A stretch of 43,309 nucleotides of DNA, from positions 1 to 43,309 of the forward strand of contig LXQE01000184.1 in NCBI GenBank assembly GCA_003326195.1, read 5' to 3'. The stretch is from Nostoc punctiforme NIES-2108 (GTDB taxonomy: Bacteria; Cyanobacteriota; Cyanobacteriia; Cyanobacteriales; Nostocaceae). Positions within the stretch are counted from its first letter, which is position 1; each line of letters opens with the position of its first letter. The notes beneath the pieces were generated by a model. The model was not told the origin of the DNA and did no database searches. It saw only the letters and a program-made list of their open reading frames with translations. Made by a program: the position numbers and the translations under genes. Positions 26,378 through 34,182 of this stretch are shown piece after piece.

Positions 26378-27865
26378 ATGATTACAGAACTTGAGTCAGG
26401 AACTTTAATAAATAACCGTTATCAGATTCAGAAATTGCTTGGTAAGGGAGGATTTGGACGAACTTACCTAGCATTAGACAATCAGCGATTTGATGAACCT
26501 TGTGTTTTGAAAGAGTTTGTACCAACAGCATCAAAAGCAGAAAACCTACGGAAATCCCAGGATTTATTCGAGCGTGAAGCAAAAGTTTTATACCAGATTC
26601 AGCATCCTCAAGTCCCCAAATTTTTAGCTTGGTTTACAGATAACCAACGAATCTTTATCGTTCAGGAATATATTAACGGCAAAACTTATTCTGAAATTTT
26701 CTCAGAACGCCTGGTGCAGACAGGTCAGCCTTTTTCTGAAATAGAAGTGAGAACATGGCTGACAGATGTATTGCCAGTTTTAGACTATCTCCACGAACGT
26801 AAAATAATTCACAGAGATATTTCACTAGAGAATATCATGCTACCTGATAATCAATCTAAACCTGTGTTGATTGATTTTGGGACAGTTAAAGAAAATTACA
26901 CGCAGATTCTGTCTACTGATTCTCTAAACTTTTATAACTCAATTCGTATTTCAGTAGTTGGAAAGTTTGGTTATTCTCCACCTGAGCAGTTACGTTTAGG
27001 ATATTCCTATCCTTCTAGTGATATCTATGCACTTGGTGTTTGTACAGTAATTCTTTTAACTGGAAAAATGCCACATGCTCTCTTAGATGAATCACTAAAT
27101 TGGCAATGGCGTTCTCAAATCAATATAAGCGATGATTTTGCTAAAATTATCGAAAAAATGTTAGTAGAAGAACCAAATGCCCGCTTTCAGTCAGCTAAAG
27201 AAATTCTCCTTGTCTTGAATAATCTAGATAGTAGTTCATCTGTTTTACCTCGTTTTGAATTCAAAATCACATCTCCAACAAAGGCTATTAAAATTCGTAG
27301 AGAAAAAAAAGAAACTAATAAAGCATTAGAAGAATTATTAATTTTACAAAATTTAGAACGAAACCTGAGACAATCTAACAATATAAATGAAAATATTGGT
27401 CTAGAAAAACCTATTTATCTCAACTTAGATTTATCAGAGTATATAAAACAAAAATCGAGTGTAAATTCTGAGTCTTCTACTCATGCCTTGATTAAAAGTT
27501 CGACGATATTCACAAAAATTAATAATTTTCTAACGAAAATAACTACTAAAGAAGTAGCAGAAAATAATGACTGTAATAACAAAATTTATATTCAACTTAA
27601 CATACATAAATTTCTGGAGAATTATTCGGTAACTAGTAATTTACAGCTTTTTGAACTTATCAAGAAAGAATATACTAACTTTGTTGGGCCAATTGCACAG
27701 CTAATTATTAATAACGTACTAGTAAGTTTTTCAGATTGTTCTACCAAACAAATTATTGAAATGTTAGCAGCAGAAATTCCTGAAAAATTAATGGCAGAAC
27801 AGTTTCAAAAGCACATGTATAAGATAATTGAATCAAAATTGTATATTTTACAAACTACTGAATAA
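26378..27865 (+). CDS. Ser/Thr protein kinase (Hanks type) with C-terminal VGPIA domain
   Basis: The start is set at ATG 26378 (MITELESGTLINN; TAAGG 7 nt upstream) rather than 26351. The kinase domain (about 15-285) is complete: LLGKGGFGRTYLA glycine loop, Lys in CVLKEFV, catalytic IIHRDISLENIML, metal-binding VLIDFGTVKE and the APE-like SPPEQLRLGYS. There is no transmembrane segment. A variable, charged linker follows. The last 65 residues (FELIKKEYTNFVGPIAQLI through LAAEIPEKLMAEQFQ) align with the end of the caspase-like protein at 3089. Such small C-terminal domains on cyanobacterial kinases are thought to mediate homotypic recruitment. The gene lies between the exporter and the FAAL genes, unusual company for biosynthesis. 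Confidence 0.9.
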   Translation: MITELESGTLINNRYQIQKLLGKGGFGRTYLALDNQRFDEPCVLKEFVPTASKAENLRKSQDLFEREAKVLYQIQHPQVPKFLAWFTDNQRIFIVQEYINGKTYSEIFSERLVQTGQPFSEIEVRTWLTDVLPVLDYLHERKIIHRDISLENIMLPDNQSKPVLIDFGTVKENYTQILSTDSLNFYNSIRISVVGKFGYSPPEQLRLGYSYPSSDIYALGVCTVILLTGKMPHALLDESLNWQWRSQINISDDFAKIIEKMLVEEPNARFQSAKEILLVLNNLDSSSSVLPRFEFKITSPTKAIKIRREKKETNKALEELLILQNLERNLRQSNNINENIGLEKPIYLNLDLSEYIKQKSSVNSESSTHALIKSSTIFTKINNFLTKITTKEVAENNDCNNKIYIQLNIHKFLENYSVTSNLQLFELIKKEYTNFVGPIAQLIINNVLVSFSDCSTKQIIEMLAAEIPEKLMAEQFQKHMYKIIESKLYILQTTE

Positions 27866-28244
27866 GTAGCTGTCATCAACTGTATGTCATAATAACTTTT
27901 GTAGGCGATCGCAGCTTTCAAAGGCGCTTTTAATCTACGGTTTTTCGCCACACCAATATTTATAAGTTAAGTATATCGCTTATAAATCGTTTACAAATTA
28001 CTTAATATTTTCTTTTCTACTCTTTTCCTTCAAAAACGCTATATGAAAGGGGATGGCGGAGGCGTTCGAGAAATTATTTAGGGCTTTATATATTTCTTAA
28101 TGTTTGCTATTTACGATTATCTTTTCTAAAAATTGCTTTTCAATTGCATAATTTTATAGATTAGATCCGTAATATACATTATAAGTAACTCTCCTAAATT
28201 TTTGAATGAATTTACTCATCTTAGTTATACATTAAAGTAGAAAA
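27866..28244. other. Intergenic leader of the FAAL genes
   Basis: There is no gene in these 379 bases. They contain a HIP1-like GCGATCGC near 27905, AT-rich sequence and, at 28146-28179, a diverged copy of the cluster element. Confidence 0.6.
28146..28179 (+). promoter_or_regulatory. Weak fifth copy (E) of the cluster element, upstream of FAAL genes
   Basis: GCATAATTTTAT.GATT..ATCC then ATACAT agrees with copy D at about 19 of 34 positions. On sequence alone this could be chance in AT-rich DNA. The argument for it is position: it starts 99 nt before the ATG, like copies A (104) and B (110). Confidence 0.3.
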
Positions 28245-28796
28245 ATGAACTTCTTAGTATTGGTAAACGGGCAGCAAAAAGAAGTACAAAATTTTGTTGA
28301 TGAAAATAACCTCAACCTAAATAAACATTTTGTCAAAAATATAATTAGTATTCGAGGTGCTAATTATTCCACTCAAGCTGTTGAAAAAACCGTAAATCAA
28401 AGCCATCCTTCCTTAAGAAAAAATGCAGGAGTGGCATTTCCCGTCGAAGTTAATTATCAAGAACGGTTAGTAGTTATTCAGGAAGTAAAGAGAACCTATT
28501 CACGTATTCTTAACGTGGATGAAGTAATTCAAGCTATCCGTTCTGCTGTGTTGGAAGAACATGGATTGCAAATATATGCTGTAGTACTTCTAAAGGCAAT
28601 TAGTCTCCCAAAAGACTCTGATGGAAAGATTGACCGTCAAACTTGCCAGAAAATTTTTCTGAATGCAAGTTTGGATGCAATACATACTTGGACAGTAAAC
28701 CCTCAACAAGATTTGCAGCAACTACAGGCAGATGTAGATGCTTTGTTAGAAAACATACAAATGTCTATTCAACAGACACAGTTAAAAGTCTCTTAA
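28245..28796 (+). CDS. Stand-alone C-terminal subdomain of a fatty acyl-AMP ligase
   Basis: The 183-residue product aligns from residue about 33 with the C-terminal lid of the FAAL in the next gene: IISIRGANYSTQAVE against IIIMGRNHYPQDIE, SHPSLRKNAGVAFPVEVN against CHPALRPASGAAFAVEIN, and PKDSDGKIDRQTC against PKTSSGKVRRSTC, keeping the A10-type catalytic Lys. The large N-terminal ATP-binding subdomain and the hinge are absent. The first 32 residues (FVDENNLNLNKHF) are not from the family, and the last 40 are a helical tail. It is 57 nt upstream of the FAAL-PKS gene, so co-transcribed. It could be a regulatory or competing lid or a duplication relic; an intact frame argues against recent decay. 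Function not known. Confidence 0.75.
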   Translation: MNFLVLVNGQQKEVQNFVDENNLNLNKHFVKNIISIRGANYSTQAVEKTVNQSHPSLRKNAGVAFPVEVNYQERLVVIQEVKRTYSRILNVDEVIQAIRSAVLEEHGLQIYAVVLLKAISLPKDSDGKIDRQTCQKIFLNASLDAIHTWTVNPQQDLQQLQADVDALLENIQMSIQQTQLKVS

Positions 28797-28853
28797 CTTC
28801 ACTATTAATTACAAACTCCGTCCATTACTGGATTTATTATAAGGAAAAAGCAA

Positions 28854-31800
28854 ATGATTACTAGCCTCAACAATTTTGCCAATAAAAATAATGTTAACTT
28901 TTCTACTTTAATAGACCTTTTAACCTATAGAGCGCATAATCAACCTGAGCAAACAGCTTATACTTTTCTTGTTGATGGAGAAACAGAAAGCGTTAACTTA
29001 ACTTATCAAGAATTAGATCGAAAAGCACGCGCGATCGCTACTCAACTTCTGCAACAGGGAGTACCAGGTTCGCGGGCTTTGTTACTGTATCCACCTGGAC
29101 TAGAATTTATTGCCGCCTTTTTTGGTTGTTTATATGCTGGTTTTGTCGCAGTTCCAGCTTATCCACCCCGACGCAATCAAAAAATGTCTAGGCTACAGGC
29201 GATTGTATCTGATGCTGAAGCGGTAGTAGCATTGACTACAGAATCTATATTGACAAGCATCTCGCCTCAATTAGCTGAAAATATTACATTGGCTGTGATA
29301 CCCTGGATCGCAACTGATAGTATTAACATCGGTATAGTTGGAAATTGGCAGCATCCAAATGTCAATAGTGATACTTTGGCTTTTCTGCAATACACTTCGG
29401 GTTCTACTGGCACACCGAAAGGAGTAATGATTACCCACGGTAATTTATTGCATAATTCCCAACTAATCTATAACTTTTATCAACACACACCCCAAAGCCA
29501 AGGTGTAATTTGGCTGCCACCATACCACGATATGGGATTAATTGGCGGGGTTTTGCAACCGATATATGGTGGTTTTCCAGTAACGCTGATGGCACCGGTT
29601 GCTTTTCTGCAAAAGCCTTTCCGTTGGTTGCAGGCGATTTCTAATTACAAAGCAACTACGAGTGGAGGCCCAGATTTTGCTTATGACCTCGCCTGTCGCC
29701 AAATTACCCCCGAACAACTAGCAAGTCTTGATTTGAGTAGTTGGAAAGTTGCGTTTACAGGTGCTGAACCGATACGCGCCCAAACACTAGAACGTTTTGC
29801 CGAAACTTTTGTTCCTTGCGGTTTCCGGCACTCAGCTTTCTATCCTTGTTATGGGATGGCGGAAACGACTTTAATTGTATCTGGCGGTTTAACATCTGAA
29901 GTTCCAATTGTTCGTCATATTCAAACCACAGCTTTGTCACAAAACCAAGTCATAGATACTACTGCTGAAGCTGGCGGCAAAGCGATTGTTGGTTGCGGTA
30001 AAAGTAGCCCAGACCAAAAAGTATTGGTTGTAAATCCTGAATCATTTATGCCTTGTGCAGATGGACAGGTGGGAGAAGTTTGGGTATCAGGGCCTAGCGT
30101 TGCTCAAGGTTACTGGAATAATCCCGAACAAACAAAAAATACTTTTCATGCGTACCTTGCAGACAATACAACTGGCCCTTTTTTGCGAACTGGAGATTTA
30201 GGCTGTTTACAGGATGGTGAGTTGTTTATCACTGGTCGTCTCAAAGATTTAATTATTATCATGGGTCGCAACCATTATCCCCAAGATATTGAATTCACAA
30301 TTGAAAATTGTCATCCAGCATTACGTCCTGCTAGTGGTGCAGCCTTTGCAGTTGAAATCAATAACTCAGAAAAGTTGGTCATAGTCCAAGAAGTGGAACG
30401 CTCTCATCTCCGCAAACTCAATGCTGATGAAGTCATAACAGAAATTCGTAAAGCCGTAGCCGAACACCATGACTTGCCAACTCATGCCATTGTCTTAATT
30501 AAAACCAACAGTTTACCCAAAACTTCTTCTGGCAAAGTGCGACGCAGTACCTGCCGAGCTGAGTTAGAAGCTGGTACTCTTGATATGGTTGCCCAGTGGA
30601 GTGCTGATGTTCCCAACAAGACCCAAGAATCAATTGCACTACAAGTAGAACAAACAGTAAACACCGAAGCGATCGCAGCTTGGTTAGTCGCAAAAGTTAC
30701 TGAACAATTGCAATCTCCCCAGGAAATTAATATTGACGAACCGCTTGCACAATATGGTCTGGGTTCCTTGGCAGCCGTGAGAATTTCTGGAGAATTACAA
30801 GAATGGTTAGGACGGGAACTTTCACCGACGCTGTTATATGATTACCCTTCTATCGCTGTTCTGGCACAATATTTAGGTGATGGAGTGCCACAACCGAAGA
30901 TAATAGCGCAACCGCAAACAGAAAATAATGCGATCGCGATCGTTGGTATTGGTTGCCGTTACCCTGGTGCTAATAACCCAGAAGCCTTTTGGCAATTACT
31001 CCGTAATGGTGTTGATGCCATTACTGAAGTACCTAAACAGCGATGGAATGTCAATACTTTCTATGACCCCAACCGTGCTACACCAGGCAAAATGAATACT
31101 CGTTGGGGTGGCTTTTTAGAGCAAGTAGACCAATTTGACACGCAATTTTTTGGCATCTCCCCACGTGAAGCAGAATCTCTCGACCCGCAACAGAGATTAT
31201 TACTAGAAGTTAGCTGGGAAGCGCTAGAAAATGCAGCTTATCCACCAGATAAATTAGCAGGAACCAATACAGGTGTCTTTGTCGGGATTAGTAATTTTGA
31301 TTACTCTCAGTTGCAATCCAAACAAATTACTGGATTAGATGCTTACACGGGTACAGGTAACGCTTTTAGCATCGCCGCTAACCGTATTTCCTATTTGTTA
31401 GATTTGCGCGGGCCGAGTTTGGCAGTAGATACAGCTTGTTCTTCATCCTTAGTTGCAGTTCACCAAGCTTGTCAAAGTCTGCGTCAGAGAGAATGCGAAC
31501 TGGCCTTAGCTGCTGGTGTAAACTTAATTCTCACCCCACAATTGACGATTACATTTTCCCAAGCCGGGATGATGGCTAGTGATGGTCGTTGTAAAACTTT
31601 TGATGCCGATGCTGATGGTTATGTCCGGGGAGAAGGTTGTGGTGTAGTAGTTCTCAAGCGTCTTAGCGATGCTCGTCGGGATGGTGATAATATCCTGGCA
31701 GTGATTAAAGGTTCGGCAATTAATCAAGACGGACGCAGCAACGGACTGACAGCACCCAACGGCCCAGCTCAACAAGCAGTGATTCGGCAAGCGATGCAAA

Positions 31801-33770
31801 ATGCAGGTGTGTCACCTGATGAAATCGGCTACATTGAAGCCCACGGTACTGGAACCTTTTTAGGCGATCCTATCGAAATCAATTCCTTAAAAGCTGTACT
31901 CACGCCAGGGCGATCGCCGGAAAATCCCTGTGTGATTGGTTCGGTCAAAACCAACATTGGACATTTAGAAGCAGCAGCGGGAATCGCTGGTTTAATTAAA
32001 ACTGTACTATCGTTAGATCGCGAGGAAATTCCACCCCATCTGCACCTCAAACAAGTTAACCCCCACATTTCTTTGGCTGGAACGTTATCCATCCCCACTG
32101 CATGTGTACCTTGGCATCGAGGACATAAACGGCGCTTGGCTGGTATCTCTTCCTTTGGTTTTGGTGGTACTAATGCCCATGTAATTTTAGAAGAAGCACC
32201 TCTTCAAAAACAAACAGGCCGCGATGAACGGCAGATGCATCTTTTCACACTCTCTGCTAAAAGTGAAAATGCTTTGCGCGATTTAGCACGAGATTATGAA
32301 AATTATCTTAGTAATAACCCTGATGCATCATTAGCAGATATTTGTTTTACGGCTAATACCGGACGTTCCCATTTCGAGCATCGCCTAGTTGCGATCGCTC
32401 AATCTAACATCCAATTACAAACGGGACTTGGTGCTTACACGGTTGGTAAAAAAACATCCCAGTTAGAAAGCGGTAAAATTAGCGGCAAAAAGCATCCCAA
32501 AATCGCCTTTTTGTTCACAGGTCAGGGTTCCCAATATCTAAATATGGGTCGCCAACTTTACGAAACTCAACCGACCTTCCGTGCTTGCATCGACCAATGC
32601 GATGAAATTTTGCGGTTACATTTAGATAAACCTCTGGCGTCGGTTTTGTATTCTGATGAAAGTAGCTGCATCGATGAAACTGCCTATACCCAACCAGCTA
32701 TATTTGCTGTAGAGTACGCTTTGGCGCAATTATGGAAGTCTTGGGGTGTGGAACCAACAGCGGTAATTGGTCACAGTTTCGGTGAATATGTGGCTGCTTG
32801 CATTGCTGGAGTATTTAGTTTGGAAGTAGGACTGAAGCTAATTACTGAACGATCGCGCTTGATGCAAGAAATCAAGTCAATGGGTGCGATGGCTGTGGTG
32901 TTTGCCAATGAAGCGCAAGTGCAAGCTGTGATTGAATCTTACAGATCGGAACTTACGATATCTGCGGTTAATGCTCCTAATAATATTACCATCTCTGGTA
33001 CGATCGCCAAAGTTGAAGCAGCGATCGCCCAATTCACAGCCCAAGGAATTGAGACTCGACGCTTGAATGTATCTCATGCTTTCCATTCTCCTTTAATGGA
33101 TGAAATGCTTGATGCTTTTGAACAAGTAACAAGCCAAGTCAAATTTCAAGCACCACTGATTCCTTTAGTTTCCAATGTCACCGGGAATTTTCTACCAGCA
33201 GGACAAGTACCTGATGCCAAATACTGGCGATGCCATACGCGCCAAGCTGTAAGATTTATGGCAGGGTTGAATACTTTATTGGCAGAAGGTTACGAATTAT
33301 TCATAGAAATTGGTGCTAAACCAGTTCTTTCTAGTCTGGGTAAACGTTGTCAGCAAAACGAAGATTCGGTTTGGTTGCCTTCTTTGACTGCAAAGCGAGA
33401 TAATTGGCAAACATTATTGGAAAGTGTATCAGTATTGTATCTGCGAGGAGTAGATATTGACTGGACGGGATTTGAAAGCGATTATTCGCATCGGGTACTT
33501 CCAGTTCCTACTTATGCGTTTCAAAGAAAACGTTACTGGATTCAATCGCAAAATTCGGTTGACAGTACAGAAGTAAATCTCAATAGCAATGGTTCTAAAC
33601 CTGTTGCTTCAGTTAATGGTGATGGTAGAAGAACACCATCTCAAGCATTGGTAGAAAAAATGCTCAAACAACAACTACAGATTATGTCTCAGCAATTAGA
33701 AGTTTTGCGTAGTCATAATTTGTCCACAGACAAATTCTTGCTATTCCAGAATGGAATACGGTCAAGATAA
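28854..33770 (+). CDS. FAAL-ACP-KS-AT hybrid (fatty acid activation and malonyl extension)
   Basis: The 1638-residue protein starts at ATG 28854 (AAGGA 9 nt upstream). Domains: fatty acyl-AMP ligase (about 15-590; FVAVPAYPPRR, YTSGSTGTPKG near 180, GRLKDLIIIMG), ACP (about 605-675; GLGSLAAVR with Ser but Gly instead of the usual Asp), ketosynthase (about 695-1115; DTACSSSL, EAHGTGT, NIGHLEAAAG, full Cys-His-His) and acyltransferase (about 1215-1500; GHSFGEY, HAFHS, which points to malonyl-CoA). No ACP follows the AT; the carrier is the N-terminal ACP of the protein at 34183. The C-terminal tail has a helix (LKQQLQIMSQQLEVLR) that recurs in that protein. The layout is close to the beta-amino fatty acid starters of mycosubtilin, microginin and puwainaphycin, but split in two. 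Confidence 0.93.
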   Translation: MITSLNNFANKNNVNFSTLIDLLTYRAHNQPEQTAYTFLVDGETESVNLTYQELDRKARAIATQLLQQGVPGSRALLLYPPGLEFIAAFFGCLYAGFVAVPAYPPRRNQKMSRLQAIVSDAEAVVALTTESILTSISPQLAENITLAVIPWIATDSINIGIVGNWQHPNVNSDTLAFLQYTSGSTGTPKGVMITHGNLLHNSQLIYNFYQHTPQSQGVIWLPPYHDMGLIGGVLQPIYGGFPVTLMAPVAFLQKPFRWLQAISNYKATTSGGPDFAYDLACRQITPEQLASLDLSSWKVAFTGAEPIRAQTLERFAETFVPCGFRHSAFYPCYGMAETTLIVSGGLTSEVPIVRHIQTTALSQNQVIDTTAEAGGKAIVGCGKSSPDQKVLVVNPESFMPCADGQVGEVWVSGPSVAQGYWNNPEQTKNTFHAYLADNTTGPFLRTGDLGCLQDGELFITGRLKDLIIIMGRNHYPQDIEFTIENCHPALRPASGAAFAVEINNSEKLVIVQEVERSHLRKLNADEVITEIRKAVAEHHDLPTHAIVLIKTNSLPKTSSGKVRRSTCRAELEAGTLDMVAQWSADVPNKTQESIALQVEQTVNTEAIAAWLVAKVTEQLQSPQEINIDEPLAQYGLGSLAAVRISGELQEWLGRELSPTLLYDYPSIAVLAQYLGDGVPQPKIIAQPQTENNAIAIVGIGCRYPGANNPEAFWQLLRNGVDAITEVPKQRWNVNTFYDPNRATPGKMNTRWGGFLEQVDQFDTQFFGISPREAESLDPQQRLLLEVSWEALENAAYPPDKLAGTNTGVFVGISNFDYSQLQSKQITGLDAYTGTGNAFSIAANRISYLLDLRGPSLAVDTACSSSLVAVHQACQSLRQRECELALAAGVNLILTPQLTITFSQAGMMASDGRCKTFDADADGYVRGEGCGVVVLKRLSDARRDGDNILAVIKGSAINQDGRSNGLTAPNGPAQQAVIRQAMQNAGVSPDEIGYIEAHGTGTFLGDPIEINSLKAVLTPGRSPENPCVIGSVKTNIGHLEAAAGIAGLIKTVLSLDREEIPPHLHLKQVNPHISLAGTLSIPTACVPWHRGHKRRLAGISSFGFGGTNAHVILEEAPLQKQTGRDERQMHLFTLSAKSENALRDLARDYENYLSNNPDASLADICFTANTGRSHFEHRLVAIAQSNIQLQTGLGAYTVGKKTSQLESGKISGKKHPKIAFLFTGQGSQYLNMGRQLYETQPTFRACIDQCDEILRLHLDKPLASVLYSDESSCIDETAYTQPAIFAVEYALAQLWKSWGVEPTAVIGHSFGEYVAACIAGVFSLEVGLKLITERSRLMQEIKSMGAMAVVFANEAQVQAVIESYRSELTISAVNAPNNITISGTIAKVEAAIAQFTAQGIETRRLNVSHAFHSPLMDEMLDAFEQVTSQVKFQAPLIPLVSNVTGNFLPAGQVPDAKYWRCHTRQAVRFMAGLNTLLAEGYELFIEIGAKPVLSSLGKRCQQNEDSVWLPSLTAKRDNWQTLLESVSVLYLRGVDIDWTGFESDYSHRVLPVPTYAFQRKRYWIQSQNSVDSTEVNLNSNGSKPVASVNGDGRRTPSQALVEKMLKQQLQIMSQQLEVLRSHNLSTDKFLLFQNGIRSR

Positions 33771-33777
33771 GCCCACA

Positions 33778-33844
33778 ACCCTCCACACGGGAGGGTTTCC
33801 AACGCCAATGCGGTCTTGGGGTCTTCCCACAGACCGCACTGGCT
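33778..33844 (+). terminator. Two consecutive hairpins after the FAAL-PKS gene
   Basis: AACCCTCC/GGAGGGTT (33778-33785 with 33791-33798, 5-nt loop, then TTT) and GCCAATGCGGTCT with AGACCGCACTGGC (33805-33817 with 33832-33844, one mismatch). The first is a plausible terminator 8 nt after the stop. The pair also resembles an interspersed Nostoc-type repeat (CGGTCTTGGGG core). The rest of 33845-34182 holds the cluster element and a MITE and no gene. Confidence 0.6.
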
Positions 33845-33924
33845 CATTAATCGCATCTCCTAAAACTAAACTGTATTGATTTATAACCAAATTTAGCGAA
33901 AAAAAGAACGGTAAGTTAGTGATT

Positions 33925-33958
33925 GCATAAATTAATTGACTTACCCCTATGAAAACAT
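33925..33958 (+). promoter_or_regulatory. Cluster element copy D, upstream of the ACP-aminotransferase NRPS
   Basis: GCATAAATTAATTGACT, TACCCCTAT, AAAACAT: the best match to the consensus, with TTGACT as a possible -35. It starts 258 nt before the ATG, or about 167 nt if the MITE at 34029-34119 is discounted. A GACTTA lies about 22 nt downstream of the CCCTAT block, as in copy A (ACTTA) and copy B (GACTT). Confidence 0.7.
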
Positions 33959-34028
33959 AGGCGATATATGGGACTTATTTTATTTTTGCGAAGCTAGGTA
34001 CACATTTGTTCCTTCTTCCTTTTATATG

Positions 34029-34119
34029 AGGACTTACGCAAAATCATGAAAAAACGAACCACAGAGGGGGCAGAGGACACGGAGAAATAAGAGTTTCAGA
34101 GAGCTCTTGCGTAAGTCCT
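34029..34119. mobile_element. 91-bp MITE with perfect 13-bp inverted repeats
   Basis: AGGACTTACGCAA (34029-34041) and TTGCGTAAGTCCT (34107-34119) are exact inverse complements. The interior has the common cyanobacterial repeat phrase ACCACAGAGG. Flanks are TATA-rich. It has no ORF and sits in the leader between element D and the NRPS start codon. Confidence 0.8.
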
Positions 34120-34182
34120 ATATATATAGCCCCTGGAAAAACTAATCAGATTAAATTCCAACCAAGCAATTGATGAAAAATC

